From assembly GCF_022867885.1 (NCBI RefSeq), contig NZ_JALIFP010000001.1:331353-395352 (forward strand): a stretch of 64,000 bases of DNA. The letters run 5' to 3'. This DNA comes from Lederbergia sp. NSJ-179 (lineage in GTDB: Bacteria > Bacillota > Bacilli > Bacillales > Bacillaceae_C). The translations under genes were made by a program, and so were the position numbers. Below the pieces are notes generated by a model. It made no database searches. It was not told the origin of the DNA and saw nothing but the letters and a program-made list of their open reading frames with translations. Within the stretch, counting starts at the first letter, position 1. Each line of letters starts with the position of its first letter. Below, in pieces: positions 16,052 to 29,700 of the stretch.

Positions 16052-16780
16052 ATGTCAGTTATTTCAATGAAGCAATTACTTGAAGCAGGTGTTCATTTCG
16101 GACACCAAACACGCCGTTGGAATCCAAAAATGAAAAAATACATTTTTACGGAACGTAACGGTATTTATATTATCGATCTACAAAAAACAGTTAAAAAGGT
16201 CGAAGAAGCTTACAATTTCATGAGAGAGATTGCCGAGAATAATGGGAAAGTACTTTTTGTAGGTACAAAAAAACAAGCACAAGAATCTGTTAAAGATGAA
16301 GCAGAACGCGCCGGCCATTATTTTGTGAACCATCGCTGGCTTGGTGGAACTTTAACCAATTTTGAAACGATCCAATCTAGAATTGAACGTTTAAAAGCCA
16401 TTGAAAAGATGGAAGAAGACGGAACGTTTGAAGTACTACCTAAAAAAGAAGTGGTCATGTTGAAGAAGGAATATGATCGACTTGTTCGCTTTTTAGGTGG
16501 CATTAAAGATATGAAAACTCTTCCTGACGCCATTTTCATTATTGACCCACGTAAAGAAAGAATTGCTGTTGCAGAAGCACGCAAATTAAATATTCCGATT
16601 GTTGGTATTGTTGATACAAACTGTGATCCAGATGAAATCGATTATGTGATTCCAGCAAATGATGATGCCATCCGTGCGGTTAAATTATTAACTTCTAAAA
16701 TGGCGGATGCTTTGCTAGAAGTACAAAAAGAAGCGGAAGTTGAAGAGGTTGAGGAAGCATCTGATACAGCTACTGTCTAA
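16052..16780 (+). CDS. rpsB: Ribosomal protein S2
   Basis: Protein of the 30S subunit, placed at the head-body junction. The 242-residue protein has the family signatures [20 protein letters not shown] at the start, LWKP-like core GGTLTNF and [22 protein letters not shown] 16052 is chosen because AAGGAGGAAATAG precedes it and the family begins MSVISMKQ; the frame is open further upstream, to 15983, but that region is leader and repeat. The acidic C-terminal tail is typical. Confidence 0.97.
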   Translation: MSVISMKQLLEAGVHFGHQTRRWNPKMKKYIFTERNGIYIIDLQKTVKKVEEAYNFMREIAENNGKVLFVGTKKQAQESVKDEAERAGHYFVNHRWLGGTLTNFETIQSRIERLKAIEKMEEDGTFEVLPKKEVVMLKKEYDRLVRFLGGIKDMKTLPDAIFIIDPRKERIAVAEARKLNIPIVGIVDTNCDPDEIDYVIPANDDAIRAVKLLTSKMADALLEVQKEAEVEEVEEASDTATV

Positions 16781-16816
16781 TAGTGTTATGAAACAAGCCA
16801 ATTCATAATCGTGACG

Positions 16817-16860
16817 AAAAAAAGGTGATGAAGTGGTAAACACTTATCACCTTTTTTAAA
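16817..16860 (+). terminator. Terminator/attenuator between rpsB and tsf
   Basis: A perfect stem of AAAAAAGGTGAT with ATCACCTTTTTT encloses a second short stem AAGTG/CACTT and ends in a T tract. It lies 37 bases after the rpsB stop and 29 bases before tsf. No new promoter is evident, so it probably sets the S2 to EF-Ts ratio by partial termination. Confidence 0.8.
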
Positions 16861-16888
16861 AGAATGCAGAATAAGGAGGACTTTACAC

Positions 16889-17770
16889 ATGGCAGTTACG
16901 GCACAAATGGTAAAAGAACTGCGCGAAAAAACGGGTGCAGGTATGTTGGATTGTAAAAAAGCTTTAACCGAAACAAATGGGAATATGGAAGAGGCTGTTG
17001 ATTTCCTCCGTGAAAAAGGAATGGCATCTGCGGCTAAGAAAGCGGATCGCATTGCTGCTGAAGGAACAACTTTTATTTTGAGTGAAGGAAATAAAGCAGT
17101 CATTCTCGAGGTGAATGCCGAAACAGACTTCGTTGCTAAAAACGATTCTTTCCAAGAGCTAGTAAAGCAATTAGCCGAGCATTTACTCAAGAATAATCCA
17201 GCATCTGTTGAAGAAGCACTAGAACAAAAAATGGACAATGGGCAATCAGTTTCAGAATATATCAATAGCGCCATTGCCAAAATTGGTGAGAAAATCACTT
17301 TACGCCGTTTTGAAGTAAAAACAAAATCTGATCATGCAGCTTTCGGCGAATATTTGCATATGGGTGGTAAAATTGGTGTCCTAACCGTTCTTGAAGGCAC
17401 AACAGATCAAGCTGTTGCCAAGGATGTTGCGATGCATGTTGCTGCTATCAACCCTAAATATGTCTCTCGTGATCAGGTTTCAGCTGAAGAGGTGGACCAT
17501 GAACGTCAAGTTTTGACTCAGCAAGCGTTGAATGAAGGAAAACCTGAAAAAATCGTTGAAAAAATGGTTGAAGGACGTTTAGGTAAATTCTTTGAACAAA
17601 TTTGTCTTCTTGATCAATCTTTCGTAAAAGATCCTGATCAGAAGGTTCGTAAATTTGTTGAAGCAAAAGGGGCTACGGTTACTGATTTCGTACGTTATGA
17701 AGTAGGAGAAGGTTTGGAAAAGCGCCAAGAGAATTTTGCCGATGAAGTGATGAGTCAAATTAAAAAATAA
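16889..17770 (+). CDS. tsf: Elongation factor Ts
   Basis: Guanine nucleotide exchange factor that recharges EF-Tu. The 293-residue length is normal for Bacillus. The N-terminal UBA-like domain and signatures [16 protein letters not shown] and [12 protein letters not shown], with the exchange motif TDFVAKND, are visible, followed by the dimerization repeats. AAGGAGG precedes the ATG. A weaker hairpin (17779-17801, GGGAGCAC/GTGTTCCC) follows the stop and may lower expression into pyrH. Confidence 0.97.
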   Translation: MAVTAQMVKELREKTGAGMLDCKKALTETNGNMEEAVDFLREKGMASAAKKADRIAAEGTTFILSEGNKAVILEVNAETDFVAKNDSFQELVKQLAEHLLKNNPASVEEALEQKMDNGQSVSEYINSAIAKIGEKITLRRFEVKTKSDHAAFGEYLHMGGKIGVLTVLEGTTDQAVAKDVAMHVAAINPKYVSRDQVSAEEVDHERQVLTQQALNEGKPEKIVEKMVEGRLGKFFEQICLLDQSFVKDPDQKVRKFVEAKGATVTDFVRYEVGEGLEKRQENFADEVMSQIKK

Positions 17771-17778
17771 CAAACATT

Positions 17779-17803
17779 TAGGGAGCACATCGTGTTCCCT
17801 ATT
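17779..17803 (+). terminator. Hairpin after tsf, possible partial terminator
   Basis: AGGGAGCAC and GTGTTCCCT pair around a three-base loop and are followed by ATTTT. The T run is short, so partial termination between tsf and pyrH is more likely than complete. Confidence 0.5.
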
Positions 17804-17841
17804 TTAAAAAACATACATATTACACGACATTGGAGGTTCAT

Positions 17842-18567
17842 ATGGACAACCCAAAATATAAACGAGTTGTACTAAAGCTCAGCGGCGAGGCTTTGGCAGG
17901 AGCAGATGGGTTTGGTATTAACCCGTCCGTCATCAAGTCGATTGCCAAACAAATAAAAGAAATTGCAGAATTGGATGTTGAAGTAGCGGTCGTTGTTGGT
18001 GGTGGCAACATTTGGCGTGGGAAAATAGGTAGTGAAATGGGCATGGACCGGGCTACCGCCGATTATATGGGGATGTTGGCCACTGTGATGAATTCATTGG
18101 CTCTCCAGGATAGCCTTGAACAGCTTGGGATTGAAACACGTGTGCAAACCTCGATTGATATGCGTCAAGTGGCTGAACCTTATATTCGAAGAAGAGCGAT
18201 TCGCCATCTCGAAAAACATCGAGTTGTTATTTTTGCAGCAGGAACAGGTAATCCTTACTTCTCCACTGATACAACAGCGGCATTACGAGCAGCAGAAATA
18301 GAAGCTGAAGTCATCTTAATGGCCAAGAATAATGTTGATGGTGTTTACAATGCAGATCCAAAGCTGGATAAAGAAGCAAAAAAATATGAACAGCTCTCCT
18401 ATCTAGACGTTCTAAAAGAAGGTTTAGGAGTCATGGATTCAACAGCTTCATCTTTATGTATGGATAATGATATACCGCTTATTGTCTTTTCGTTCACCGA
18501 AAATGGTAATGTAAAACGAGCCGTGATGGGCGAGCAAATCGGAACATTAGTAAGGGGGAAAGAATAA
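17842..18567 (+). CDS. pyrH: UMP kinase
   Basis: Hexameric bacterial UMP kinase of the amino acid kinase fold, converting UMP to UDP. The 241-residue protein begins [15 protein letters not shown], and shows [13 protein letters not shown] and [17 protein letters not shown] for substrate binding. ATG 17842 is chosen: TGGAGG lies 7 bases upstream, whereas the earlier in-frame TTG 17830 would overlap that site. The stop TAA overlaps the frr ATG by one base. Confidence 0.96.
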   Translation: MDNPKYKRVVLKLSGEALAGADGFGINPSVIKSIAKQIKEIAELDVEVAVVVGGGNIWRGKIGSEMGMDRATADYMGMLATVMNSLALQDSLEQLGIETRVQTSIDMRQVAEPYIRRRAIRHLEKHRVVIFAAGTGNPYFSTDTTAALRAAEIEAEVILMAKNNVDGVYNADPKLDKEAKKYEQLSYLDVLKEGLGVMDSTASSLCMDNDIPLIVFSFTENGNVKRAVMGEQIGTLVRGKE

Positions 18568-19124
18568 TGACAAAACAAGTGATTTCAAGCACTAAAGCCA
18601 AGATGGAAAAAGCGATTCAGGCTTATAGACGAGAACTTTCTAGTATACGGGCCGGTCGAGCAAATGCCTCTCTTTTAGACAAAATTTTAGTTGATTATTA
18701 TGGAGCACCAACACCAGTGAATCAACTGGCATCCATTTCCGTCCCGGAAGCGAGGATGTTAGTGATTCAACCATATGATAAGACAAGTATTGGTGATATT
18801 GAAAAAGCCATTTTGAAATCAGACCTTGGCCTAAATCCGGCTAATGATGGTTCATTAATTCGACTAACGATTCCACAACTAACAGAGGAACGTAGAAAAG
18901 AATTAGTCAAGCTCGTGAAAAAAGAAGCTGAAAATGCGAAAATTGTCATTCGAAACGTTAGACGTGATGGAAATGAGGACTTGAAGAAACTAGAGAAGTC
19001 CGGAGACATTACAGAGGATGAATTACGTAGTTATACAGATGATATTCAAAAATTAACGGATGATCATATCAATCAGATTGAAACGATTACGAAAGAAAAG
19101 GAACAGGAAGTATTAGAAGTATAA
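18567..19124 (+). CDS. frr: Ribosome recycling factor
   Basis: Splits post-termination ribosomes together with EF-G. The 185-residue, two-domain protein has the family core [37 protein letters not shown] and [24 protein letters not shown] sequence near its middle. Its start overlaps pyrH by one base. A strong terminator follows, closing the rpsB-frr unit. Confidence 0.97.
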   Translation: MTKQVISSTKAKMEKAIQAYRRELSSIRAGRANASLLDKILVDYYGAPTPVNQLASISVPEARMLVIQPYDKTSIGDIEKAILKSDLGLNPANDGSLIRLTIPQLTEERRKELVKLVKKEAENAKIVIRNVRRDGNEDLKKLEKSGDITEDELRSYTDDIQKLTDDHINQIETITKEKEQEVLEV

Positions 19125-19130
19125 TAAACT

Positions 19131-19166
19131 GAAAAGCCCCCACAAAGATTGGGGGTTTTATTTTGG
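19131..19166 (+). terminator. Intrinsic terminator after frr
   Basis: AAAAGCCCCCA and TGGGGGTTTTATTTT form a GC-rich stem with a T tract, 7 bases after the frr stop. Confidence 0.88.
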
Positions 19167-19170
19167 ATTT

Positions 19171-19276
19171 AGTTCCAGCGTCTAATCCTAGAAGCTCACA
19201 GGATGCGAGTCCGTCGGCGTGGCGATTATCGTCGCGCTTTTGCCTTCTACCTATTTAAAGGCGCTTGCGCTTTTCT
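19171..19276 (-). repeat. Repeat family B, copy 3 (about 106 bp)
   Basis: The element lies between the frr terminator and uppS. On the minus strand it begins GAAAAGCGCAAGCGCC, continues with the GCGCGACGA stem region, and ends with the tip hairpin CTCGC-ATCCT-GTGAG. On the plus strand it opens with AGTTCCAGCG and closes with GGCGCTTGCGCTTTTC. A TATAAT hexamer at 19307-19312, just after it, could serve a promoter for uppS, but no convincing -35 is visible. The 300-base gap holds nothing else recognisable. Confidence 0.65.
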
Positions 19277-19424
19277 TAATAACTATCCAAATAATGATTT
19301 TTTCTTTATAATAGTATCCATGGTTATTGCATAAATAATTAGAAAGTGTATGATACGCTTTCCATCCTATGGTAAGATATGGATTGGAGCCAAATAGGAT
19401 GCAATGCTGATGGAGGACCCTTTC

Positions 19425-20222
19425 ATGTTTAAAAAAATGAAATTATGGAATACCCCTGTAAAAAGAAACACGATTAACGAGAGGGTAACACGAATATTAG
19501 AACAACCATGCCCGGAACATGTGGCCATTATTATGGATGGAAATGGAAGATGGGCAAAAAAACGGGCATTACCACGTGTTGCTGGCCATCACGAGGGTAT
19601 GAGGACAGTTAGAAAGATAACGATGCTGGCTAATCAATTAAATATCAAAACATTGACATTATATGCATTTTCAACGGAAAATTGGAAACGACCAAAATTT
19701 GAAGTCGATTATTTAATGGGACTGCCAGAAGAATTTCTGGGCAGTTTTTTACCGGAATTAATTGAAGAAAATGTAAGAGTCACAATGATAGGGGAAGAAA
19801 GCCGACTCCCCCAAAAAACGAGAAAAGCCGTAGATGATGCCATAGGAAAAACAGCGAAAAATACGGGTTTGAATTTGAATTTTGCATTAAATTATGGGGG
19901 AAGGGCTGAAATCATTGATGCCGTTAAAAGTATAGCAAATGATGTAAAAAATGAGGCATTAACCATTGAAGACATTAATGGTCCATGCTTTTCGCGTTAT
20001 TTAATGACGCAAGCTCTTTCCGATCCGGATTTATTAATACGAACAAGTGGGGAATTACGATTAAGTAATTTTATGTTATGGCAAATTGCTTACACTGAAT
20101 TATGGTTTACAGATGTATTATGGCCGGATTTTTCTGAAACACATCTTATCGAAGCTGTTGAAGCCTTTCAACAACGCACGAGACGATATGGTGGATTAAA
20201 TGATGAGGAGTCCAAAAGATGA
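19425..20222 (+). CDS. uppS: Undecaprenyl diphosphate synthase
   Basis: Cis-prenyltransferase making the C55 lipid carrier for cell wall synthesis. The 265-residue protein has the catalytic Asp region HVAIIMDGNGRWAKKR, LYAFSTENWKRP, and the C-terminal RTSGELRLSNFMLWQ with the usual LWPDF. ATG 19425 is chosen over ATG 19404 because GGAGG at 19412-19416 lies between them, at correct spacing for the second. It overlaps cdsA by 4 bases. Confidence 0.96.
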   Translation: MFKKMKLWNTPVKRNTINERVTRILEQPCPEHVAIIMDGNGRWAKKRALPRVAGHHEGMRTVRKITMLANQLNIKTLTLYAFSTENWKRPKFEVDYLMGLPEEFLGSFLPELIEENVRVTMIGEESRLPQKTRKAVDDAIGKTAKNTGLNLNFALNYGGRAEIIDAVKSIANDVKNEALTIEDINGPCFSRYLMTQALSDPDLLIRTSGELRLSNFMLWQIAYTELWFTDVLWPDFSETHLIEAVEAFQQRTRRYGGLNDEESKR

Positions 20223-21013
20223 AGCAAAGAATCATAACCGCTGCAATATTATTAGCTATTTTTGTACCGATCGCCATTATTGGTGGCATTCCATTTTTGT
20301 TATTAACGTATGTAATGGCAACAATCGCTCTTTTTGAACTTTTTCAAATGAGAAAGCTGTCTATTTTTTCTGTTCATGGACTATTAGCAACATTGTTCTT
20401 ATGGATTTTACTATTACCTCCAGCCTTTTATGAAGCATTCAACATTTTTCATTTGTCAAAAATGGAGGCCACTTTTGTTTTTGTCTTACTTTTTCTCTCC
20501 TATACCGTCATTGTGAAAAACACCTTTACTTTTGAACAAGCAAGCTTTGCTTTTTTTGCTGTTTTTTATGTAGGGATAGGTTTTTATTATATGGTACAAA
20601 CTCGAGAAGAAGGACTTATTTTATTATTCTTTGCCTTACTTGTTGTCTGGTTGACAGATTCAGGGGCCTATTTTATTGGAAAGAATTTAGGGAAGCGCAA
20701 ATTATGGCCAGACATTAGTCCTAATAAAACGGTTGGTGGATTCATTGGGGGAATTCTGTCAGCCGTCATTGTCGCTATATTGTTTGCGATTTTCTCTTCT
20801 ATTCCAATACCTACCGTTAAACTACTGATTATCACTGTTTTCTTATCTATTTTTGGACAACTTGGAGATTTGGCCGAATCAGCTTTAAAGCGACATTTTG
20901 GTGTAAAAGATTCAGGACGCATTTTTCCAGGTCATGGTGGCATGTTAGATCGTTGTGATAGTTGGTTGTTTGTCATGCCTTTACTTTATTTTTTGTTAAC
21001 GAAGTTACCATAA
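20219..21013 (+). CDS. cdsA: Phosphatidate cytidylyltransferase
   Basis: Integral membrane enzyme making CDP-diacylglycerol from phosphatidate and CTP. The 264-residue product is highly hydrophobic with about seven or eight membrane helices. It carries the C-terminal family signature [20 protein letters not shown] followed by GMLDRCD, including the metal-binding Asp residues. Overlap with uppS suggests translational coupling. PgsA, encoded at 59.6 kb, uses its product. Confidence 0.96.
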   Translation: MKQRIITAAILLAIFVPIAIIGGIPFLLLTYVMATIALFELFQMRKLSIFSVHGLLATLFLWILLLPPAFYEAFNIFHLSKMEATFVFVLLFLSYTVIVKNTFTFEQASFAFFAVFYVGIGFYYMVQTREEGLILLFFALLVVWLTDSGAYFIGKNLGKRKLWPDISPNKTVGGFIGGILSAVIVAILFAIFSSIPIPTVKLLIITVFLSIFGQLGDLAESALKRHFGVKDSGRIFPGHGGMLDRCDSWLFVMPLLYFLLTKLP

Positions 21014-21050
21014 GGTTAGACAGGCAAATTTACGTGGGAGAGTGAAAAAA

Positions 21051-22193
21051 ATGAAGTTCATCAGTTTGTTAGGGGCCACAGGATCAGTTGGTACTCAGAC
21101 ACTTGATATTATTAGGAAAAATCGGGAACATTTTAAATTAGTCGCAATGTCTGCTGGAAAAAATATGCAAGCGACGAGAAAAATTATGGAGGAATTCCAA
21201 CCCGAATTTGTTTCAGTTCAAGAAAAAGAGGACTATGAACAATTGAGAATAGAATATCCAACGATCACTTTTGGGTATGGAAAAGATGGCTTAATCGAAG
21301 TGGCTGTATGTAAAGAGGCACATATTGTTTTGAATGCAGTGATGGGTAGCGTTGGCTTAGAACCAACTTTGCGGGCCATTGGTGCAGGGAAGCCTGTGGC
21401 ACTTGCAAATAAAGAGACATTAGTGACGGCTGGACATCTTGTCATGGAAGCTGCCGAAGAAAAACAAGTACCCATTATGCCGGTTGATAGTGAGCATTCC
21501 GCTATTTTCCAATGTTTAAATGGAGAGAGACAAAAAAATGTGGAGCGATTGATTCTTACCGCCTCTGGAGGGAGCTTTCGCGATTTAACACGGAAGGATC
21601 TTGAGAACGTTACGCTTGAACAGGCCCTTCTCCACCCCAACTGGGCAATGGGTTCCAAAATAACCATTGATTCTGCTACAATGATGAATAAAGGGTTGGA
21701 AGTGATTGAAGCCCATTGGTTGTTTGGAATTCCCTATGATCAAATCCATGTGCTATTACATAGGGAAAGTATTATTCATTCTATGGTGGAGTATCATGAT
21801 AGTAGTGTTATCGCACAGTTAGGAAGTCCAGATATGAGAGTTCCTATCCAATACGCTCTAAGTTTTCCAGATCGATTGCCCTTTCAGTCGGAATCACCGC
21901 TTGATTTAGTAAAGGTGGGCAAACTCCAATTTGAAGAAATGGATATGGAGAGATTTCCTTGCCTTCGATTTGCCTATGAAGCAGGAAAAGTGGGAGGTTC
22001 AATGCCAACCGTTTTAAATGCTGCAAATGAAGTAGCAGTGAACCAGTTTTTAAATGGGAAGATCTCGTTTTTAATGATAGAAGAGCTGATCGAAAAAGCC
22101 CTTATACGTCACCAAAATATCCTGCATCCTGATTTAGCAACGATACAGGAAGTAGATTTGGAGACAAGAAATTATGTTCATTCACTCTCATAA
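21051..22193 (+). CDS. dxr: 1-deoxy-D-xylulose 5-phosphate reductoisomerase
   Basis: Second step of the MEP isoprenoid pathway, converting DXP to MEP with NADPH. The 380-residue protein has the Rossmann motif [15 protein letters not shown], the metal/substrate motif [11 protein letters not shown] and ASGGSFRDL. The start is ATG 21051; GTG 21042 is an in-frame alternative but lies too close to the GGGAG site. Its product feeds the isoprenoid made by UppS two genes upstream. Confidence 0.95.
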   Translation: MKFISLLGATGSVGTQTLDIIRKNREHFKLVAMSAGKNMQATRKIMEEFQPEFVSVQEKEDYEQLRIEYPTITFGYGKDGLIEVAVCKEAHIVLNAVMGSVGLEPTLRAIGAGKPVALANKETLVTAGHLVMEAAEEKQVPIMPVDSEHSAIFQCLNGERQKNVERLILTASGGSFRDLTRKDLENVTLEQALLHPNWAMGSKITIDSATMMNKGLEVIEAHWLFGIPYDQIHVLLHRESIIHSMVEYHDSSVIAQLGSPDMRVPIQYALSFPDRLPFQSESPLDLVKVGKLQFEEMDMERFPCLRFAYEAGKVGGSMPTVLNAANEVAVNQFLNGKISFLMIEELIEKALIRHQNILHPDLATIQEVDLETRNYVHSLS

Positions 22194-22211
22194 TAAAGGT
22201 GGTTTTGTCCA

Positions 22212-23477
22212 TTGAATACGGTTATATCGTTTATTATCATTTTCGGCGCTCTTGTTTTTTTTCATGAATTTGGTCATTTCATCTTTGCAAAAAGATCGGG
22301 GATATTAGTCAGAGAATTTGCCATCGGATTTGGACCCAAAGTATTTTCTTATAAAAAAAATGAAACAATTTATACAATCCGTCTACTCCCCATCGGTGGC
22401 TATGTTAGGATGGCTGGAGAGGACCCAGAAATGGCGGAAATTAAACCGGGTCATAGAATTGGCCTACTACTGGATGAAGACGGAATAGTGTCAAAAATTA
22501 TTCTGAATGGTCGAGATCGCTTTCCAAATGTGCGAACCATTGAAGTAGAAAAAGCGGATTTAGAACATAAATTATATATTAGCGGCTATGAAGATGGAGA
22601 GGATGATCTCCTACAAACATTTTCAATTTCCCGCGAAGCTATTATTGTCGAGAATCAAACAGAGACTCAAATTGCTCCATGGGATCGCCAATTCGCTTCA
22701 AAAAAACTTAGCCAAAGGGCGATGACCATTTTTGCGGGTCCTCTCTTCAATTTTATTTTAGCTGTTGTCGTTTTTACTATAATAGGTATGGTTCAAGGTG
22801 TACCTGTAAAAGAGGCTGTATTGGGAAAAGTCTTGCCAGATAGCCCGGCAAAAGCGGCTGGATTCCAAAAAGGTGATCTTGTCTTAAGTATTGATGGTTC
22901 TGAGGTGAAGACTTTTACAGATATGACCACAATTGTGAGAGCTCATCCAGATGAGGAATTGGTTTTTACAATTGATAGAAATAATCAAACATTGGAAATT
23001 CCGGTTATTCCTGACAAAGAGGTTGTGGAAGAAAACCAAACGATTGGCTTGATTGGAGTTCAGTCAGCTTTAGATAAATCATTTGGAAAGATTGCGATTA
23101 GCGGGTTTCAAGAAACATACCTTATGACGATTGAAATCTTTAAGCTGCTTGGAAAACTCGTTACAGGTAATTTTTCAATCGATATGTTATCAGGACCAGT
23201 TGGGATTTATAAAACGACTGAGACAGTCGTACAAACAGGGTTACTCAATCTTCTTAGGTGGACTGGTTTACTTAGCATTAACCTAGGAATTATGAACCTT
23301 TTGCCCATTCCTGCACTTGATGGTGGCCGACTTTTATTCTTTGGGGTTGAAGCTTTAAGAGGAAAACCAGTCGATCGGCAAATGGAAGGTGTCGTTCATT
23401 TTATTGGTTTTGCGCTCCTTATGTTGTTGATGATTGTCGTAACATGGAATGATATTCAGAGATTTTTTATTCATTAA
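22212..23477 (+). CDS. rseP: RseP/RasP site-2 intramembrane metalloprotease
   Basis: Zinc protease that cuts membrane-embedded substrates, in B. subtilis including anti-sigma factor RsiW and the division protein FtsL. The 421-residue protein shows HEFGH at residues 18-22, the third ligand region NLLPIPALDGGRLL, and a PDZ domain (about residues 200-275, with KAAGFQKGDLVLSIDG). Three to four membrane helices are evident. It starts at TTG 22212 behind AAAGGTGG. Confidence 0.95.
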   Translation: MNTVISFIIIFGALVFFHEFGHFIFAKRSGILVREFAIGFGPKVFSYKKNETIYTIRLLPIGGYVRMAGEDPEMAEIKPGHRIGLLLDEDGIVSKIILNGRDRFPNVRTIEVEKADLEHKLYISGYEDGEDDLLQTFSISREAIIVENQTETQIAPWDRQFASKKLSQRAMTIFAGPLFNFILAVVVFTIIGMVQGVPVKEAVLGKVLPDSPAKAAGFQKGDLVLSIDGSEVKTFTDMTTIVRAHPDEELVFTIDRNNQTLEIPVIPDKEVVEENQTIGLIGVQSALDKSFGKIAISGFQETYLMTIEIFKLLGKLVTGNFSIDMLSGPVGIYKTTETVVQTGLLNLLRWTGLLSINLGIMNLLPIPALDGGRLLFFGVEALRGKPVDRQMEGVVHFIGFALLMLLMIVVTWNDIQRFFIH

Positions 23478-23501
23478 TAGAGTAAAGGTCGAGGTGCCAA
23501 T

Positions 23502-25194
<1,693 letters not shown>

Positions 25195-25257
25195 CAAGGT
25201 GCCCCTAAGCGGGTACCCGCTTCCGTTGAATAGCATAAAAGGATGGAGGAGAGAAAG

Positions 25258-28200
25258 ATGGCTAATAATCCTGCCTCAAGAAAAGAAAGATTTCAAGTGC
25301 TTTTGCAACAAATTGGATTAACGGATGATACTATGATTCCATTTTTTCATCATGCAGAGATTACGAAGTTAGCTGTCGATCGAGCAGAAAAAAAATGGCA
25401 TTTTTATTTTACTTTTGAAAAGGTACTTCCTTATGAACTATTTATTCAATTAACCGAAAAACTCCAACACACTTTTCACCATATTGCTTCTGTTACTTTT
25501 CAAATTAAGACAACAGACTCCACCATTACAGAGGAATTGGTGCAAGCCTATTGGTCACATTGTCTCAAGGAACTAGATGGGATTTCCCCGATGTTGCTTT
25601 CCCTATTACATAATCAAGTACCGCAAGTAAATGGGAACACGATTTTCATTCGAACACGTAATGATACGGAAATACAAACTCTCAAAGGAAAATATGGTCA
25701 ATGGATCCAAGATATTTATCAGAAATTTGGCTTTCCTCCTCTTCTTCTGGATGGACAAGTGATGGATCAACAGTCAACAGATGAGGAATATCAGAAATTT
25801 ATTGAAGCGAAGCAAAAGGAAGATCAGGAACGCGCACAACAAGCTGTAATTGAAATGCAAAAACAGGAAGTTGAAAAAGAAAGTAGAAAAGGGATGGCGA
25901 CTGGCCCACTGACAATTGGGATCACAATCAATCCAACGGAAGAAATCACAAGTTTGAAAAATATTGTTGATGAGGAAAGAAGAGTGACAGCAGAAGGGTA
26001 TATTTTCGCTGCAGAAACAAGGGAGCTTCGTAGCGGTCGTACACTCTTAACGTTTAAATTAACCGATTATACGGATTCGATCCTAGTTAAAATGTTTTCT
26101 AGGGATAAAGAGGATGCAGAATCCTTTAAACAGGTAACAAAAGGAATGTGGGTGAAGGTACGAGGAAGTATACAGAATGATACATTTGTACGCGATCTTG
26201 TCATGATAGCAAATGATATAAACGAAATAAAACCAAGGGAACGTATCGATCATGCTGAAGAAAAAAGAGTAGAACTTCATCTTCATACGACGATGAGTCA
26301 AATGGATGGTCTTACGTCGATGTCGAATTATGTATCCCAAGCTAAAAAATGGGGACATTCTGCCATTGCCGTAACCGATCATGCTGTTGTTCAATCATTT
26401 CCAGAGGCTTTTAATGCTGGAAAAAAACATGATATGAAAATTGTATATGGATTAGAAGCAAATCTTGTAGATGATGGTGTACCGATTGCTTATAATAGCA
26501 GCCATCTTAGATTAGAAGATTCAGAGTTTGTGGTTTTTGATGTGGAAACAACGGGTCTTTCAGCGATTTATGATACGATTATTGAATTAGCTGCTGTAAA
26601 GATTCGTGATGGTGAAATCATCGACACTTTTGAGAGGTTTGCGAATCCTCATCATCCACTTTCCGCAACAACAATTGAGCTTACTGGTATAACCGATGAA
26701 ATGGTTCAAAATGCACCAGACATTGATCAAGTGCTTCGTCAATTTCATGAATGGACGGGGGATGCCATTTATGTTGCTCATAACGCCAGCTTTGACATGG
26801 GGTTTTTAAATACAGGTTATCAAAAGTTTGATTTAGGAAAATCGAAAAATCCAGTTATTGATACATTAGAACTCGCTAGATTTCTATACCCGCAATTGAA
26901 AAATCATCGATTAAATACATTGGCTAAAAAATTCGATATTGACCTTACTCAACATCACCGTGCTATTTATGATGCAGAGGCTACTGGCTATTTGTTTTTA
27001 AAAATGTTGAAGGATGCATCTGAAAAAGGGATTGAATACCATGATCAGTTCAATGATTATATGGGAGAAGGAGAGGCGTATAAACGTGCTCGACCCTATC
27101 ACTGTACAATTCTAGCAAAAAATGAAATCGGCTTAAAAAATTTATATAAACTAGTTTCGATCTCCCATATTCAATATTTCTATCGAGTGCCGCGCATTCC
27201 TAGATCCGTCTTGGAAAAATATCGAGAAGGTTTACTGATTGGTTCAGGCTGTCAACAAGGTGAAGTGTTTGAGGCGATGATGCAAAAAGGACGTCAGGAA
27301 GCGGAAAAAGTTGCAGGTTTTTATGACTATTTTGAAGTGCATCCAAAACCTGTATATGCTCCATTAATTGAGATGGAGCTGGTAAGGGATCAAAAAGATC
27401 TTGAAGATATCATTACGAATATCGTCAAGATGGGAGAAAAAATGGATATTCCTGTTGTCGCTACTGGCAATGTCCATTATTTAAATGAAGAAAATAAAAT
27501 TAATCGTCAAATATTAGTAAACTCTCAAGGAGGAGCTAACCCATTAAATCGGCACAAGCTCCCGGCTGTTCATTTTCGAACCACCGACGAAATGCTAGCT
27601 GAATTTTCCTTTCTAGGAGAGGAAAAGGCCCATGAAATTGTGGTGAAAAACTCAAATCTGATAGCAGATCAACTTGATGCGATTAAACCGATTAAAGATG
27701 ATCTATACACCCCTAAAATCGAAGGTGCCGAGGAAGAAATTCGCTCAATGAGTTACGAACGAGCGAAAAGTATTTATGGGGACCCCTTACCGGAAATTAT
27801 TGAAGCGAGACTTGAAAAGGAACTAAAAAGTATTATTGGACATGGTTTTGCTGTGATCTATTTAATTTCTCATAAATTGGTTAAAAAATCATTGGATGAT
27901 GGTTATTTAGTTGGTTCCCGAGGTTCAGTCGGTTCATCCTTTGTGGCAACGATGACGGAAATTACAGAGGTCAATCCATTACCACCGCATTACGTCTGTC
28001 CAGCATGTAAGCATTCCGAGTTTTTTGATGACGGGTCAGTTGGTTCAGGCTTTGATTTACCGAATAAAAATTGTGAAAAATGTGGAACAGCCTATCGGAA
28101 AGATGGACATGATATCCCCTTCGAAACCTTTCTTGGCTTTAAGGGGGACAAGGTTCCTGATATTGACCTTAACTTTTCAGGAGAATATCAGCCAAAGGCC

Positions 28201-29577
28201 CATAATTACACAAAAGTACTTTTTGGAGAAGATTATGTCTATCGAGCTGGAACAATTGGAACCGTTGCGGAGAAGACTGCTTATGGCTATGTAAAAGGGT
28301 ATGCCCAAGATCATAATATTCAGCAAAGAGGGGCGGAAGTGGACAGGCTTGTACAAGGATGTACAGGTGTAAAGCGGACGACAGGTCAACACCCCGGAGG
28401 AATTATTGTTGTTCCGGATTATATGGAAATATATGATTTTACGCCTATTCAATTTCCAGCAGATGATAGTGGCTCTGAATGGAAGACAACTCATTATGAT
28501 TTCCATTCAATTGATAGCAATTTATTGAAATTAGACATACTTGGTCACGATGATCCTACTGTTATTAGAATGCTGCAAGATTTAAGTGGCATTGATCCAA
28601 AAACAATCCCAACCGATGATCCTGAGGTGATGAAGTTATTTAAGGGGACCGAATCCCTCGGCGTTACAGAAGAGCAGATTATGTGCAAAACGGGAACTCT
28701 CGGTATTCCTGAATTTGGAACTCGATTTGTCCGACAAATGCTAGAGGATACAAAACCGTCTACTTTTTCGGAGCTTGTACAAATTTCAGGTCTATCACAT
28801 GGTACGGATGTATGGTTAGGGAACGCAGAAGAATTAATTCAAAATAAAACCTGCACGCTTCCTGAAGTCATTGGCTGCCGGGATGATATTATGGTTTATC
28901 TTATTTATCAAGGCTTGGAATCTTCTTTAGCTTTTAAAATTATGGAATCTGTCCGTAAGGGAAAAGGATTGTCACCAGAATGGGAAGAAGAAATGAGAAA
29001 AAACAATGTACCAGAATGGTATATTGATTCTTGTAAAAAGATAAAATATATGTTTCCGAAGGCACATGCGGCTGCTTATGTGTTAATGGCTGTAAGAATT
29101 GCTTATTTTAAAGTGCATTATCCGCTTTATTACTATGCGGCCTATTTTACGGTTAGAGCCGAAGACTTTGATCTTGAGGCAATGGTGCGGGGAGCTCATG
29201 CCATTCGATCGAGAATTCAGGAAATTAATGCAAAAGGTTTAGATGCGTCGCCAAAGGAAAAAAGTATTTTAACGGTGTTGGAACTAGCCCTTGAAATGTG
29301 TGAAAGAGGCTTTAAATTTAAGCAGGTAGACCTCTATCGTTCTAGCGCAACTGATTTTATCATTGACGAAGGGGCTTTAATTCCACCGTTCAATGCTATT
29401 CCAGGACTAGGAACAAACGCAGCCATAAATATTGTCAAAGCTCGAAAAGATGGTGAATTTCTTTCAAAAGAAGATTTACAAAAAAGAGGAAAGGTATCAA
29501 AAACAATCATTGAATATCTAGATAAGCAAGGAATTTTATTAGATCTACCAGAGCAAAATCAATTATCATTATTCTAA
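25258..29577 (+). CDS. polC: DNA polymerase III PolC, replicative alpha subunit
   Basis: Gram-positive replicative polymerase with built-in proofreading. The 1439-residue length matches B. subtilis PolC (1437). Domains in order are the N-terminal and OB region, PHP ([11 protein letters not shown], about residue 337) and the 3'-5' exonuclease inserted in PHP ([11 protein letters not shown], about 424). The polymerase core follows ([14 protein letters not shown] at about 886; zinc Cys pairs CPAC and CEKC at about 914 and 938; PDIDLNF at about 967). ATG 25258 follows a GGAGGAG site; the ATG at 25243 overlaps that site. The gene is intact, unlike the neighbouring proS. Confidence 0.97.
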   Translation: MANNPASRKERFQVLLQQIGLTDDTMIPFFHHAEITKLAVDRAEKKWHFYFTFEKVLPYELFIQLTEKLQHTFHHIASVTFQIKTTDSTITEELVQAYWSHCLKELDGISPMLLSLLHNQVPQVNGNTIFIRTRNDTEIQTLKGKYGQWIQDIYQKFGFPPLLLDGQVMDQQSTDEEYQKFIEAKQKEDQERAQQAVIEMQKQEVEKESRKGMATGPLTIGITINPTEEITSLKNIVDEERRVTAEGYIFAAETRELRSGRTLLTFKLTDYTDSILVKMFSRDKEDAESFKQVTKGMWVKVRGSIQNDTFVRDLVMIANDINEIKPRERIDHAEEKRVELHLHTTMSQMDGLTSMSNYVSQAKKWGHSAIAVTDHAVVQSFPEAFNAGKKHDMKIVYGLEANLVDDGVPIAYNSSHLRLEDSEFVVFDVETTGLSAIYDTIIELAAVKIRDGEIIDTFERFANPHHPLSATTIELTGITDEMVQNAPDIDQVLRQFHEWTGDAIYVAHNASFDMGFLNTGYQKFDLGKSKNPVIDTLELARFLYPQLKNHRLNTLAKKFDIDLTQHHRAIYDAEATGYLFLKMLKDASEKGIEYHDQFNDYMGEGEAYKRARPYHCTILAKNEIGLKNLYKLVSISHIQYFYRVPRIPRSVLEKYREGLLIGSGCQQGEVFEAMMQKGRQEAEKVAGFYDYFEVHPKPVYAPLIEMELVRDQKDLEDIITNIVKMGEKMDIPVVATGNVHYLNEENKINRQILVNSQGGANPLNRHKLPAVHFRTTDEMLAEFSFLGEEKAHEIVVKNSNLIADQLDAIKPIKDDLYTPKIEGAEEEIRSMSYERAKSIYGDPLPEIIEARLEKELKSIIGHGFAVIYLISHKLVKKSLDDGYLVGSRGSVGSSFVATMTEITEVNPLPPHYVCPACKHSEFFDDGSVGSGFDLPNKNCEKCGTAYRKDGHDIPFETFLGFKGDKVPDIDLNFSGEYQPKAHNYTKVLFGEDYVYRAGTIGTVAEKTAYGYVKGYAQDHNIQQRGAEVDRLVQGCTGVKRTTGQHPGGIIVVPDYMEIYDFTPIQFPADDSGSEWKTTHYDFHSIDSNLLKLDILGHDDPTVIRMLQDLSGIDPKTIPTDDPEVMKLFKGTESLGVTEEQIMCKTGTLGIPEFGTRFVRQMLEDTKPSTFSELVQISGLSHGTDVWLGNAEELIQNKTCTLPEVIGCRDDIMVYLIYQGLESSLAFKIMESVRKGKGLSPEWEEEMRKNNVPEWYIDSCKKIKYMFPKAHAAAYVLMAVRIAYFKVHYPLYYYAAYFTVRAEDFDLEAMVRGAHAIRSRIQEINAKGLDASPKEKSILTVLELALEMCERGFKFKQVDLYRSSATDFIIDEGALIPPFNAIPGLGTNAAINIVKARKDGEFLSKEDLQKRGKVSKTIIEYLDKQGILLDLPEQNQLSLF

Positions 29578-29612
29578 TTGTGACAATGCTACGCCTCCAT
29601 AAAGCTTTGTGT

Positions 29613-29641
29613 TTGCAACTAAACGTTGATTATGGTATATT
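29613..29641 (+). promoter_or_regulatory. Predicted sigma-A promoter of the rimP-nusA-infB operon
   Basis: TTGCAA (29613-29618), a 17-base spacer and TATATT (29636-29641) lie in the polC-rimP gap. They would give a leader of about 100 bases that contains a perfect 10-bp hairpin. The placement matches a separate transcription unit for rimP-nusA-infB. Confidence 0.6.
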
Positions 29642-29675
29642 TTTTATGGATATACTATGAATAACTCTCTGTCAA

Positions 29676-29700
29676 AAAGAGTGGGCGCCCCCCACTCTTT
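29676..29700 (+). terminator. Perfect hairpin in the rimP leader (possible attenuator)
   Basis: AAAGAGTGGG and CCCACTCTTT form a perfect 10-bp stem around CGCCC. Only TTT and then CGTATTG follow, so there is no full T tract. It could be the end of the polC transcript or, since it lies downstream of the predicted promoter, an attenuator for the operon. It is enclosed by GTGACAAT (29580-29587) and ATTGTCAC (29704-29711), which are inverted repeats of each other. Confidence 0.5.

Noticed and set aside
25207..25222. 16-base perfect palindrome AAGCGGGTACCCGCTT between proS and polC
   Set aside because: It has no T tract and no second copy was noticed. It may be a minor hairpin or a leftover proS terminator; not enough to call a site.
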